From an uncultured Campylobacter sp. (GTDB taxonomy: Bacteria > Campylobacterota > Campylobacteria > Campylobacterales > Campylobacteraceae): DNA of 44,000 nt. The stretch's first letter is position 1; the number at the start of each line of letters is the position of its first letter. The translations under genes were made by a program, and so were the position numbers. The stretch lies in contig UQCL01000013.1 in NCBI GenBank assembly GCA_900539505.1, forward strand, positions 1-44,000, in the 5' to 3' direction. This document shows, in pieces, positions 17,503 to 26,477 of this stretch. The notes beneath the pieces were generated by a model. The model worked only from the letters and a program-made list of their open reading frames with translations. It was not told where the DNA came from and did no database searches.

Positions 17503-17752
17503 CCATTTACCTTTTAAATTGCTGCCGCGCCATAAATTTAAGCTTTGCTCGCGCCTTTTTACGCGAACATACGCCGCGCACCCCGTTTTAAATTTAGCGC
17601 ATTTTGCGCTGTTCTAAGCAGCTAAATTTCATCGCGCAACGCGGCTTTGTAAATTTAGCCGCTCCGCTCCGCTCGGGCGCAAGACGCTATCTTAGCACAC
17701 CGAAGTTTAAATTTAATCCCTGCACGCCGCTACGACGTAATAAACAGCGCTA
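17503..17752. other. 250-bp spacer with five AAATTT words
   Basis: No gene seen. AAATTT occurs at 17534, 17590, 17624, 17651 and 17709, far more often than chance for this composition. GC-rich pieces such as CCGCTCCGCTCCGCTC (near 17660-17675) lie between them. An open frame on the plus strand (17604-17999) has no ribosome site and runs into the neighbouring glycosyltransferase, so I discount it. A promoter for pglJ-pglB inside this gap is possible but not clear. Confidence 0.5.
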
Positions 17753-18796
17753 CTATTTGCGTGCAAACCGATCGATCAAGCCCTGCCAGAGCTTAATGAT
17801 GCGCTCTTGCGAAAACTCGTCTAAATTTTCATTTGCATTTTGCACGAGCCGCTTTTGCAGCGCCTCATCGCGCATTAAATTTTCAAGCTTGCTCGCAAGT
17901 TCATTCGCATCGCCGCATTTAAACAAAATGCCGCTAAAGCCGTCCTTTATGAGCTCTTTTGCGCCCGCCGTATCGCTGCTAAGCCGTGCGCAGCCGTAAA
18001 ACGCAGATTCGATCAGCACGTTCGAAAGCCCTTCATTAAGCGAGCTTAGCACAAAAATTTTAGCTTCTTTATACAGCTCGCTCACGTCCTGCTTGTGCCC
18101 TAAAAATCGCACTTCAAGCCCGAGCCGCGCCACGAGCTCGCGCAAGCTTTCGCGCAGCGAGCCGTCGCCTGCGATTAAAATTTCCCACTTCGCAAGCAGG
18201 CTTTTATCGATCCTGCTTAGCGCGTCAAAGTAAATTTCATACCCCTTGACGGGCTCAAGCCTACCGACGCTTAAGATCACGTTTCGCTTGGCGCTTTTAG
18301 CGCCATCAATCTCGCCGAAAAAGGGGTTGTGCACGATAAAGCAGTTTTTGACAAATCGCGAATAGTACTCAAAGTCCGAGCGCGTAAGCACCGTAAGCGC
18401 GTCCGCTTTTTTATAGCACAGATCGCGCACGCGGCTAAAAAGCCCGCTTGGCAGATAATCGTGCGCGTTGTGCTCTGTCGCGATGAGTGGGATGCCTAGC
18501 CCGAAGCTTGCGATCACGCACGCTACGTTCGTCCAGTCCATAAAGCTGATGATGACGCTTGGGCGCTCGCGCTTGAAACACCCGCGCAAAATTCTGTATT
18601 TATCGAACCTGCCGCCGTTTTTATAAACATCCAGATGCAAAAATTTTATCTTTTCGCTAAATTTATACCTGCCCTCGTCATTTTCCAAAATCGCGATCGT
18701 AACGTCGTTTGCGCGCGCAAAATGGTTTGCCAAGACCTGAAGCACGCGCTCTGCGCCGCCGTTTCTAAGAGCCGCGATGACGAATAAAATTTTCAT
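17753..18796 (-). CDS. PglH-like GT4 glycosyltransferase (first copy)
   Basis: GT4 enzyme of the PglH type, 347 residues, cytoplasmic face. N-terminus MKILFVIAALRNGGAERVLQVLA, SFMDWTNVACVIA, LIATEHNAHDYLP, VGRLEPVKGYEIYFDAL and EX7E in NEGLSNVLIES follow the order of C. jejuni PglH, the enzyme that adds the last three GalNAc units there. Identity looks clearly lower than for PglA or PglJ, so the sugar may differ. Its ATG overlaps the GT2 stop (ATGA), with GGAAG upstream. A second PglH-like gene lies at 20058-21137. The two copies could divide the polymerising role or add different sugars. Confidence 0.9.
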   Translation of the reverse strand: MKILFVIAALRNGGAERVLQVLANHFARANDVTIAILENDEGRYKFSEKIKFLHLDVYKNGGRFDKYRILRGCFKRERPSVIISFMDWTNVACVIASFGLGIPLIATEHNAHDYLPSGLFSRVRDLCYKKADALTVLTRSDFEYYSRFVKNCFIVHNPFFGEIDGAKSAKRNVILSVGRLEPVKGYEIYFDALSRIDKSLLAKWEILIAGDGSLRESLRELVARLGLEVRFLGHKQDVSELYKEAKIFVLSSLNEGLSNVLIESAFYGCARLSSDTAGAKELIKDGFSGILFKCGDANELASKLENLMRDEALQKRLVQNANENLDEFSQERIIKLWQGLIDRFARK

Positions 18797-20058
18797 TTTA
18801 ACTTCCGATAAATTTTATAAAATAGCCGCAAAAGCGCAGGGCTAGCGTAAAACAAGACCATCATCAGTGTCTGCGTGTGGCTTGCATGCGCCGCGAAAAA
18901 TCTAAAATCCAGCCGCTCGCGCACCAAAGCGTGCAGTGAGCGGATCTGATCCGCAGCTTCTGCGGCGTTTAAAGGCGAGCGGGGATCTGCGGTCTTTCTT
19001 TGCGACGCGGAATTTTGCTCGGAATTTCGCATATAATTTTGCTTGGCGGAATTTTTAAATGCGGAATTTTTACCGCATGCGCAAGATAAACTATCAGCAC
19101 CGCGCAAATCCGCCTCGTTTGCCAAGCTGCACGTATTAACCTCGGAAGGAGAAGTCGCATCTCCATCCAAGCTTGCAGGATCAAAGCTCGATTTGATAAT
19201 TAAAAACGCCGTATTCAGCGCGGATTCGCAGCGAGTGAAATTAGCCTCACGCGCCAAGCTCGGATAATTCGCAGCGATCGCCTCAGTATAGCGGCGCACC
19301 GCAGCGATGACCGATAGATGCCTGCGAGCGAATGAGTTTACGGTCGAGCCTGCCCTTACGCGGTAAAAATATAAAATTCCATCCGTGCACGCCGTAATAG
19401 AAGCGTTAAAAATATCAAAAAATATCGCCACATCCTCATAGATCTGCCCCGCAGGAAAGCGCAAAGCAGCGAAAATTTCACGAGCAAACAGCGCGCGCCA
19501 AACCGCGGTGCTAAAATACGGATCCTGCGTGCAGCTGCGTCTAAAAAGCTCTTGCGGCGATATTTTGTATTCGCCTGCGTTGGCATTCGAATTTGCAGCT
19601 CCTCCTGGATCGCTAATCTCTTTAGAATTTTGATTTTCTTTAGAATTTAAAGCCGCCTTGAAATTATTTATTTCGCTCTCGTCGCTAAATGCCGCGTAGC
19701 CGCACATAGCGATTTTGGTGCAAAATTTCTGAGTCAGACGAAAAAGCGTCTCAATCAAATCAAGACTTATCAAATCATCGCTGTCTACGAAACTGATAAA
19801 CTCCCCGCGAGCGACATCTAAAGCAGCGTTTCGTGCACTAGCCTGCCCGCCGTTTGGTTTATGTAGCACTCGCACACGAGGATCACGCGCAGCGTATTCG
19901 TCGCAAATCGCCTCGCTGCCATCATTTGAGCCATCATCTACGAGCAAAATTTCTAAGTTCGTATAGGTTTGCGCCGTGATGTGCTTCACGCAAGCGCGCA
20001 GGAATTCTTTGACATTATAAACGGGGATGATGACCGAGATTAGGGGATTTTCGCTCAT
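18793..20058 (-). CDS. GT2 family glycosyltransferase, PglI position
   Basis: GT-A fold inverting glycosyltransferase, 421 residues. LISVIIPVYNVKEFL start, LLVDDGSNDGS (UDP-binding Asp), NGGQASARNAAL and the metal DxD motif in SFVDSDDL (D92, D94). In C. jejuni a GT2, PglI, lies between pglJ and pglH and adds the branching glucose. This gene has the same neighbourhood but looks closer to capsule-type GT2 enzymes, so I give no symbol. Two Asn/Ser-rich inserts are seen: about 137-163 and about 305-370. The family core is nearer 300 residues. GGAGGAATA gives a strong start. TAATG couples it to the upstream PglH-like gene. Confidence 0.88.
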   Translation of the reverse strand: MSENPLISVIIPVYNVKEFLRACVKHITAQTYTNLEILLVDDGSNDGSEAICDEYAARDPRVRVLHKPNGGQASARNAALDVARGEFISFVDSDDLISLDLIETLFRLTQKFCTKIAMCGYAAFSDESEINNFKAALNSKENQNSKEISDPGGAANSNANAGEYKISPQELFRRSCTQDPYFSTAVWRALFAREIFAALRFPAGQIYEDVAIFFDIFNASITACTDGILYFYRVRAGSTVNSFARRHLSVIAAVRRYTEAIAANYPSLAREANFTRCESALNTAFLIIKSSFDPASLDGDATSPSEVNTCSLANEADLRGADSLSCACGKNSAFKNSAKQNYMRNSEQNSASQRKTADPRSPLNAAEAADQIRSLHALVRERLDFRFFAAHASHTQTLMMVLFYASPALLRLFYKIYRKLK

Positions 20059-21137
20059 TATTCCTCCCTGTGTATCGTAGCGGCTATAAAATCCAACCAG
20101 CGTCGCCCGATCGTTTCAATTTTAAAGCTCTCCTCGCGCTTAGAGGCGTTTTGCACGAGTCGCTCGCGCAGCTTTTCGTCGCTCATCAAAATTTCAAGCT
20201 TTTTTGCGATGCTCGCACTATCGCCTACAGGGCACAAAAACCCATCTACGCCGTCGCTTATAAGCTCGCTAGGACCTGCGATGCAATCTGTAGAAATTCT
20301 AGCAGTGCCGAAAAATATACTCTCCATCAAAATATTGCAAAAGCCCTCCATCTTGGAAGTTACGACTACGATTTTAGCGCGTTCATATAAGCTTTCGATA
20401 TCGCGCACAAAGCCGATGAACTGCACATTTAAGCGCAGCTTCGCAGCTAGGCTTTCAAGGCTCTTTCGCTCCTCTCCGTCGCCTGCGATCACCACCTTCC
20501 ACTCTTTTAAAAGATTGAAATCTATAAGCGCAAGTGCCTTAAGAAGGACATCAAAGCCCTTATAGACATTGAGCCGGCCGGCTGCTAGGACGATATTTTC
20601 TTTAGGCGGGCGGGCGTCTTTAGCATGGCTGATCTCAAACATCGGATTAGGCATAATCACTCGATTTTGCACATATGTGTAATGATCCAGATCGAATTTA
20701 CTAAGCACGCTAAGACCTGCAGCCCTCGGATAAAAGATCCGCTTGAGCGCTCGCCAGATCGGACTTTTTAAAAAACGATGATTGGTGTGTTCGGAGACGA
20801 TGATTTTCTGCCCAACTCCAAGATTTGCGATAAGCGTAAGGACATTGGTATTATCTAAAAACGAGATTACTACGTCAAATTTACGACTTTTTAGAAGCCT
20901 GTGCAAGGCTAAAATTTTATCGTAGCGCTTTTTTATATTGCCAAATATTCCTAAATCGCCTACTCCTAAATCCAAGCTAATAAGCTCGATCTTAGGATCT
21001 AGCGCGTAAAACGGCTCATCTGCGTCAAATTTTATCACACAGACTTCATTCTCGCGGCAGAAAAAATTTGCCAGCACGCTTAGCACGCGCTCGGCACCGC
21101 CCTTGCCTAAAGCAGAAATTACCATAGCTATTTTCAT
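20058..21137 (-). CDS. PglH-like GT4 glycosyltransferase (second copy)
   Basis: GT4 enzyme, 359 residues. MKIAMVISALGKGGAERVLSVLANFF, FDVVISFLDNTNVLTLIANLG, IIVSEHTNHRFLKSP, FYPRAAGLSVLSKFD and EX7E in MEGFCNILMES match the PglH pattern, and better than the 17753-18796 copy at SFLDNTN and SEHTN. It likely acts on the same lipid-linked glycan. Its ATG is 1 base after the pyruvyl transferase stop. The ribosome site is weak, so it probably depends on coupling. Its stop overlaps the GT2 start (TAATG). Confidence 0.9.
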   Translation of the reverse strand: MKIAMVISALGKGGAERVLSVLANFFCRENEVCVIKFDADEPFYALDPKIELISLDLGVGDLGIFGNIKKRYDKILALHRLLKSRKFDVVISFLDNTNVLTLIANLGVGQKIIVSEHTNHRFLKSPIWRALKRIFYPRAAGLSVLSKFDLDHYTYVQNRVIMPNPMFEISHAKDARPPKENIVLAAGRLNVYKGFDVLLKALALIDFNLLKEWKVVIAGDGEERKSLESLAAKLRLNVQFIGFVRDIESLYERAKIVVVTSKMEGFCNILMESIFFGTARISTDCIAGPSELISDGVDGFLCPVGDSASIAKKLEILMSDEKLRERLVQNASKREESFKIETIGRRWLDFIAATIHREE

Positions 21138-21138
21138 T

Positions 21139-22200
21139 TTATGAGCCTAAACTTGTTTTTAAAAATTTCATCGAGTCCTCTCTTTTACGGCGCAACGCCT
21201 CATTTACGCCATCCCAATCGATAGTAGCGTCCAAGCGCGCGTCTTTGGGATCTTGCAAAGCTCTATCTTCAAGCCCGAACGAGCCCAAAAGCGAGCTAAA
21301 GCGCGACGCACCGCGACTAGCGTTAATGAGCACAAAAAACGGCTTATTAAAGATTATGGAAAATACGCAGCCGTGAAATGAGTCGGTTAGCACGAACTCC
21401 GCGCCTGCAATAGCGCTTAGCCACGCTTTTATGCCGATGCGGTTGCCACGGTCATTTACCTCATCTATCTCTAGTCCGCTTTGCTTCTTTAGTAGCTCTA
21501 TCGCCGCTTCTGAGCGAGGCGATGGATCTAGGATATAGGCAAAGCCCTTGCGCTTTGGCGCATGGCTTAAAAATTTATCGTAAATCTCTTTATTAGCCAA
21601 AAGCGTAGGATCTAGCACCCAGTGCGCATCTACGCCAAAGCATTCGCGCGCAAGCCTTACGCCGTCGCACTCGCGCACCGAAATAGCTTTAAATTTAGCC
21701 AAATTTGCAGTGTGAGCTTTTAAATCCGCGGGGTTTTTAAACCCATAGAACCTATCTCCGCCGAAGCTTGCGGCATAGGCGATCCGCGTGCAGTTAGGCG
21801 GCAAAAATCCAAGGCTAAAGCAATCTGCAAAATCCGCAAAATAGCTAGGGCGAAAAACCTGATCGCTTCCTAAAATCACCGCTTCAAAGCGCTCTTTCTC
21901 GCACAGCGCCTTTAAATCCGCAGGCGTGCAAACAGGCGCGGTTAAAGGGATATTTTCCGATACAAACTCGCTAGTATCGCGCTCGTAAGAGGGATTAAAT
22001 TTCGCGCCGCAAAGCTCCTTTTTAAGCGCGCATGCCACTAAAAATTTAATATACGCAATCGATAGTTTACTTCTTTGCAGGCGCAAGTTTATGAGACGTG
22101 GCTCATGCCCTAGCCCCACTAGCACGCGGCTTAGCGCGTAAGCTTGTAAAATTCCGCCGTAATTATTTACTAGTGGCAGGGTAAAAATCCCGATCTTCAT
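21139..22200 (-). CDS. Polysaccharide pyruvyl transferase family protein
   Basis: Predicted to ketal-link pyruvate from PEP to a sugar, a modification that adds negative charge. 353 residues. PS_pyruv_trans pattern: MKIGIFTLPLVNNYGGILQAYAL at the N-terminus, VILGSDQVFRPSY, RIAYAASFGG, SVRECDGVRLA, WVLDPTLL and the C-terminal LTDSFHGCVFSIIF with the family His. AGGAAG is 5 bases before the ATG, which overlaps the Fe-S gene stop (ATGA). This gene, the FrhB-like Fe-S gene and a Wzx flippase form a recurring trio in surface polysaccharide loci of many bacteria (general knowledge). I know of no such trio in the C. jejuni pgl locus. Confidence 0.9.
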   Translation of the reverse strand: MKIGIFTLPLVNNYGGILQAYALSRVLVGLGHEPRLINLRLQRSKLSIAYIKFLVACALKKELCGAKFNPSYERDTSEFVSENIPLTAPVCTPADLKALCEKERFEAVILGSDQVFRPSYFADFADCFSLGFLPPNCTRIAYAASFGGDRFYGFKNPADLKAHTANLAKFKAISVRECDGVRLARECFGVDAHWVLDPTLLANKEIYDKFLSHAPKRKGFAYILDPSPRSEAAIELLKKQSGLEIDEVNDRGNRIGIKAWLSAIAGAEFVLTDSFHGCVFSIIFNKPFFVLINASRGASRFSSLLGSFGLEDRALQDPKDARLDATIDWDGVNEALRRKREDSMKFLKTSLGS

Positions 22201-23819
22201 GCAAACTTCCTATAAATTTTATATGCTGCGATCTTTGGTAGCGCCAAAAGCGCTAGCACTTTATTCGCAGCGGCAATTTTTTTAAGCCTAGCAGCGATGA
22301 AATCATCACAATCAAAATGCGTAGCGCTATATCGCTGGATCTGAAGCTTCTGTCGCAAGATGTAACGCCTAAGCGGGTTTTTCGCGCCATAGAAAATTTC
22401 GTTTTTGCACTCCACCTGGCTTTGTTGCGAGCGCTGCACCTCTGCTGCGGATATCCGCTCGCAAAAAATCTCCTCGCGTGCCTGATTCGTAGGCTGCGAA
22501 AATAGCACGTCAATCTGAGCTGCGCGCGTAATTACGAGCGATGTGCCGCGCCACTCGCTCATTTCGCTTTGCAGCCACGCATCCATCAGCACGACGTCGG
22601 TGCATTTGGCAAAAACGTCAGTGCAGGCGTTGCACGCAAGCGGCGTAAAAGCGCGCGAGCTCCAGTATGCAAAGGCGCTACTACTGCGATCGTCTATCGC
22701 CTCGCTACCGTCTGTAGCGCGAAATTTAAAGCCAAAGCTCATCGCACTTTTGCCCGCGATTTTATATCTGTAATTAACCGCCGCGAGCTGCTTACGCTCT
22801 TTAAACGCAAGATCTGCCAGCTTATGCGTAAAATCAGCACCCTTGCCCTGTCCGCAAACCAGCCCAATAATAAAGCTTATGCGGGATTTAAGGCGCGGAT
22901 TTTTACTCGCAGCAAGCCTTAAGGCCTTGGCAAAACACGGCAGCGCGCTGATCGCGTATCTACCCTCACGGCGCGACATCTCCTTTAGCACTGCTTCAAG
23001 CGTGAGCGGATAGTAAGCGGACGAGCGCGCGCGAGTAAGCTCACCAGCATTTTTTATCACGCTAAATTTAAATAGCGGCACGGAATTTTCGCCCGCATAA
23101 TTTCGCGCGTTTTTGGAATTCTCGCAAGCAAAATTCTGTGCTGATACGGAATTTTTACAATAAGTTTTAGAATTCTGTGCGAAATTTTCATTTGTAAAAT
23201 TCTGCGCGGAATTCTGCGTAAAATTTTCGCAAAATGAATTTTGCGCACTCGTAAAATTTATAGAATCATCGTCCGCCAAATTCTGCGTTAAATTCGGAAT
23301 TGCGGAATTCTGCTCGGAATTTTTGGTTGCGGAATTTTGCAAATTCTGCGGCTGCGCTAAATTTTCGCAGGTGGAAAAATCCCGCTTGGGATTTTGGGCT
23401 ATAAAATCCCCTTCGTCCGCGGGCACGGCACAAATCGCGTAATCAATGAGCCCGCGCGCAAAAAGCTCGCGAAAAATATAATCTCCCGCGCCGCCACTTG
23501 CACTGCTTAGGCGCTGCGCTTCATCTTTTTTGTAGAATTTGTAAGTAGCTAAAAACCTGCCAAAATCAGGACTAAAGCTTTTCAGCTCTGAGTATGATTT
23601 AGAATTTAGCTCATTTTCGAGCATGTCTTTTTCGTAAAACGGGCAGACTTTTAGGCAGATATCGCATTTATCGCGACACCCTTCGCCCTCCTCGGGCGCG
23701 TAAAATCCATTGCCTTCAAGCCGCATTTTTAGCACGCTAAAAGGGCAGCTGCTCGCGCAGACGCCGCAGCCGATACAGCGGTCTTTAGTAACCACTTCGC
23801 TAATTACATTGAAGCTCAA
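22197..23819 (-). CDS. FrhB/F420 dehydrogenase beta-like protein with two 4Fe-4S motifs
   Basis: 540 residues from the preferred start. The N-terminal ferredoxin part has CIGCGVCASSCP (C15, C18, C21, C25) and CRDKCDICLKVCP (C48, C52, C55, C59). After that come the FrhB/FdhB N- and C-terminal domains with SSASGGAGDYIFRELFARG, YAISALPCFAKALRLA, GLVCGQGKG and CNACTDVFAKCTDVVLMDAW (a further Cys cluster). Such proteins accompany polysaccharide pyruvyl transferases; their reaction is not established to my knowledge. An Asn/Ser/Gln-rich insert of about 100 residues (about 141-246) splits the domain. The long open frame begins at 24035, but TTG at 23819 with GGAGG 5 bases upstream is the better start. 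It overlaps the flippase stop as TTGA, as at hisH. Confidence 0.85.
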   Translation of the reverse strand: MSFNVISEVVTKDRCIGCGVCASSCPFSVLKMRLEGNGFYAPEEGEGCRDKCDICLKVCPFYEKDMLENELNSKSYSELKSFSPDFGRFLATYKFYKKDEAQRLSSASGGAGDYIFRELFARGLIDYAICAVPADEGDFIAQNPKRDFSTCENLAQPQNLQNSATKNSEQNSAIPNLTQNLADDDSINFTSAQNSFCENFTQNSAQNFTNENFAQNSKTYCKNSVSAQNFACENSKNARNYAGENSVPLFKFSVIKNAGELTRARSSAYYPLTLEAVLKEMSRREGRYAISALPCFAKALRLAASKNPRLKSRISFIIGLVCGQGKGADFTHKLADLAFKERKQLAAVNYRYKIAGKSAMSFGFKFRATDGSEAIDDRSSSAFAYWSSRAFTPLACNACTDVFAKCTDVVLMDAWLQSEMSEWRGTSLVITRAAQIDVLFSQPTNQAREEIFCERISAAEVQRSQQSQVECKNEIFYGAKNPLRRYILRQKLQIQRYSATHFDCDDFIAARLKKIAAANKVLALLALPKIAAYKIYRKFA

Positions 23820-25354
23820 GCCCGCCTCCTTATCTTTGCTGCAATGCCACCAAAAATCGCGCGCTCGTAATCGTTCATCGCCCAAAAATACGCGCTTAGC
23901 ACAAACATAGCCGAATAAAGCCCGCCGCAAATTAGCAAAAAGCTCACTCCATGTAAGCCTAATGCGTAATTTATCGCTAGGCTTACTGCGATTGCGGGAG
24001 CAAATTTTACTACCATCGCGCCAATATTTCGCCAAAATTTAGCGATGTCAAGTCCGATTACACGAGCATAGTAGATATTCATCACGCAGATATTTAGCAA
24101 GGTAATCGCAAAAGCCGTGCCGCACGCAGCGCCCACGCCACCGTAAGCCTTAGCTAGCGGAATAGAAATAGCGATATTTACGAGCGTGACGCAAAACGCG
24201 GCGATTGAGCGAAATTTGACTTTGTTTTTTGCCTGAAGCACGGCTAGGCCTAAATTTTGAATCAACGGCACGCTTACTGGAAGCACCAAAATAAGCGCGA
24301 TTGCGTATGAAATTTCATAATTTGCGCCAGCCCATAGCACGATAAACTCCCGTCCAAAAATCACCAAAAGCGACGCGATAAAAAATATCACGTAAAATTG
24401 CAGCCTGCCTATTTTGATAAATTCCGCGCTAAGCTCAGAATCGGTGGAGTTGGCAGAGACCATTTTGGCGATTTTAGGAAGCATCACACCGCTAATGGTG
24501 AGCGAAAGCGTGACGAAAGTGGCATTTATCGTGCTTGCTACGGCATACGTGGAGACCGCTGTAGCGCCTGCTACAGCGCCTAAGATAAAATTATCGACAT
24601 TCCAGTTTACTTGATCGACTACGATGCCTAAAAATATAAAAAACGAGTAGCCAAAAATTTGCTTAAGCGTGGGGGCGTCGAAATTTCTCACGCTTATCAC
24701 GGGCGAGACTTTGCGCTTGCAGTAGATGAAATCTGCCGCGACGCAGATTAAATTTACCGCCGTAGCGATGATTACGATCGCGATAGCTTTATAGCCCAAA
24801 AGTAGCGCAGGTACCGCAGCTAGCGGCAGAGCGATCGTGCGAAAGATCCCAACTAGCTTGATAAATACGAAATTCTCATGCGCCGTAAGGATCGACGAAT
24901 AGATGCTAAAAGGAAAACTAATCGCTAAATTTGCAGTTAGTAGCATTAGCATAATGCGAATTTCGCCCATCTCGCTAGTGCTTAGCTTAGCGCCAAAAAT
25001 CGCGTGCAGATTGGCTAGCAGCGCAGCTCCTGCAAGCACGACTACCGCGCTCATTACCAAATACATGCTAAAAATCGTGCCGTGCAGCTTATGCATGCGC
25101 TCTACTTCGCCACTTGAGGCGTATTTAGCGGTATAGACCGTCACAGCGTTACCAAAGCCTAAATCCAAAATCGCTAAATAGCCAATAACGCTACTCGCTA
25201 AAGAATACAGCCCAAACTCGCTCTGCCCCAGCGCCCGCAGGAAAAACGGCGTATAAACCAAAGTAAGTATCGTAGAAACAAAGATATTCACATACGATAG
25301 CACGACGCCGAGCTTGCGCTGCGCGGCTTCGGGGGCGTTTAGAATTTTAAGCAA
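23816..25354 (-). CDS. Wzx-type (MOP) oligosaccharide flippase
   Basis: Predicted to flip the undecaprenyl-PP-glycan across the inner membrane. About 512 residues with 12-14 hydrophobic helices and no ATP-binding motifs. YVNIFVSTILTLVYTPFFLRALGQSEFGLYSLA is the usual start of the polysaccharide_synt family, and ILDLGFGNAVTVYTAK follows. In C. jejuni the position after gne holds pglK, an ABC-type flippase; no ABC protein is present here. Start: AAGGAAG sits 6 bases before TTG 25354; an in-frame GTG at 25378 has no site. The tail EYRR..RRA overlaps the Fe-S gene. It lies 81 bases downstream of gne. Confidence 0.92.
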   Translation of the reverse strand: MLKILNAPEAAQRKLGVVLSYVNIFVSTILTLVYTPFFLRALGQSEFGLYSLASSVIGYLAILDLGFGNAVTVYTAKYASSGEVERMHKLHGTIFSMYLVMSAVVVLAGAALLANLHAIFGAKLSTSEMGEIRIMLMLLTANLAISFPFSIYSSILTAHENFVFIKLVGIFRTIALPLAAVPALLLGYKAIAIVIIATAVNLICVAADFIYCKRKVSPVISVRNFDAPTLKQIFGYSFFIFLGIVVDQVNWNVDNFILGAVAGATAVSTYAVASTINATFVTLSLTISGVMLPKIAKMVSANSTDSELSAEFIKIGRLQFYVIFFIASLLVIFGREFIVLWAGANYEISYAIALILVLPVSVPLIQNLGLAVLQAKNKVKFRSIAAFCVTLVNIAISIPLAKAYGGVGAACGTAFAITLLNICVMNIYYARVIGLDIAKFWRNIGAMVVKFAPAIAVSLAINYALGLHGVSFLLICGGLYSAMFVLSAYFWAMNDYERAIFGGIAAKIRRRA

Positions 25355-25435
25355 ACAAAGCTTCCTTTTGCTCACCACTATTAAACGCGGCAGAGTAAAA
25401 TTTTAAAATTTCAAATCGCACTTTCACGCTAGAAC

Positions 25436-26425
25436 CTAGAGCTTCTTTTCCCAATTAAGCGCGCTTAGGATGATCTCATCCAGGCTCTCGTGCTCAGGCT
25501 GCCAGGAGGTTTTGGTGCGAATTTTATCGGCGTTTGAGATGAGGCAGGCAGGATCCCCCGCTCTGCGCGGAGCGATCTCTACTTTAAAATCCACACCGCT
25601 TACTTTTTTAGCTTCATTAACGACCTCTTTTACGCTAAAGCCCGTGCCATATCCTACGTTAAAGACCGCGCTATCATTGCTTTGCAGATAATCAAGCACT
25701 GCCAGATGCGCGCTTGCGAGGTCTTCTACGTGGATGTAGTCGCGTATGCAGGTGCCGTCCTTGGTATCGTAATCATCGCCGAAAATGCTCATCTTATCGC
25801 GCTTGCCGACGATCGTTTGGGTCGCAACCTTGATAAGATGCGTCGCATTCGGGTAGTTTTGCCCGATCGTGCCGTCGCTAGCCGCACCTGCAACGTTGAA
25901 GTAGCGCAAAATTCCATATTTAAAATTCGGATTTGCCGCCGCCGCGTCTTTTAGCACCCACTCGACCATCAGCTTGCTTCTGCCGTACGGATTGATCGGA
26001 TTTTGCGGAGTTTCTTCGCTTACTTGCGGGATATCCGGCTCGCCGTAGGTCGCTGCCGTGGAGCTAAAGATAAAGTCTTTCACGCCGTATTTGTTCGCAA
26101 GCGCGATCAAATTCATCGCGTTTGCGGTGTTGTTTAGATAGTATTTTAGCGGATTTTGCGTGCTTTCAAAAACCTCGATAAACGCCGCAAAGTGAATGAT
26201 CGCGTCAAACTTCTCGCGCTTAAAAAGCTTCTCGATCGCAGGGGTGTTTTCTAGGCTTTCCTGCACGAACTCAAACTCGCCTATCTTGCGAAGCGCCTCG
26301 ATCGCCCGCATCGAGCCTTTGCAAAGATTATCCAGTATGACGACGTCGTGGCGGTTCGCTTCTAAAAGTGCCTTTGCGACGTGACTGCCGATGTATCCCG
26401 CGCCGCCGGTGATTAAAATTTTCAT
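25436..26425 (-). CDS. gne: UDP-GlcNAc/Glc 4-epimerase
   Basis: Interconverts UDP-GlcNAc and UDP-GalNAc (and UDP-Glc/Gal), supplying the GalNAc donor for PglA, PglJ and PglH. Extended SDR of 329 residues, about the size of C. jejuni Gne. NAD motif GGAGYIGSH (7-15), SSTAATYGE with the catalytic Ser/Thr, and the Tyr-x3-Lys in NPYGRSKLM. DDYDTKDGTCIRDYIHVEDLASAHLAAL and APRRAGDP are shared with Gne. AAGGAG is 5 bases before the ATG. It forms one end of the pgl cluster, as in C. jejuni. Confidence 0.95.
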   Translation of the reverse strand: MKILITGGAGYIGSHVAKALLEANRHDVVILDNLCKGSMRAIEALRKIGEFEFVQESLENTPAIEKLFKREKFDAIIHFAAFIEVFESTQNPLKYYLNNTANAMNLIALANKYGVKDFIFSSTAATYGEPDIPQVSEETPQNPINPYGRSKLMVEWVLKDAAAANPNFKYGILRYFNVAGAASDGTIGQNYPNATHLIKVATQTIVGKRDKMSIFGDDYDTKDGTCIRDYIHVEDLASAHLAVLDYLQSNDSAVFNVGYGTGFSVKEVVNEAKKVSGVDFKVEIAPRRAGDPACLISNADKIRTKTSWQPEHESLDEIILSALNWEKKL

Positions 26426-26477
26426 CTATTCTCCTTCGGATCAAATTTATCAAAATACGCGATTATAGCCCCTTAGA

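Noticed and set aside
23820..24035. Longer N-terminus for the Fe-S protein
   Set aside because: It would overlap the flippase by 220 bases, reads as the flippase C-terminus in another frame, and has a weaker start than the TTG with GGAGG.
21139..25354. A separate capsule locus unrelated to N-glycosylation
   Set aside because: Not excluded, but the genes are coupled by overlaps to the PglH-like gene and lie between gne and pglJ, so membership in the pgl pathway is the simpler reading.
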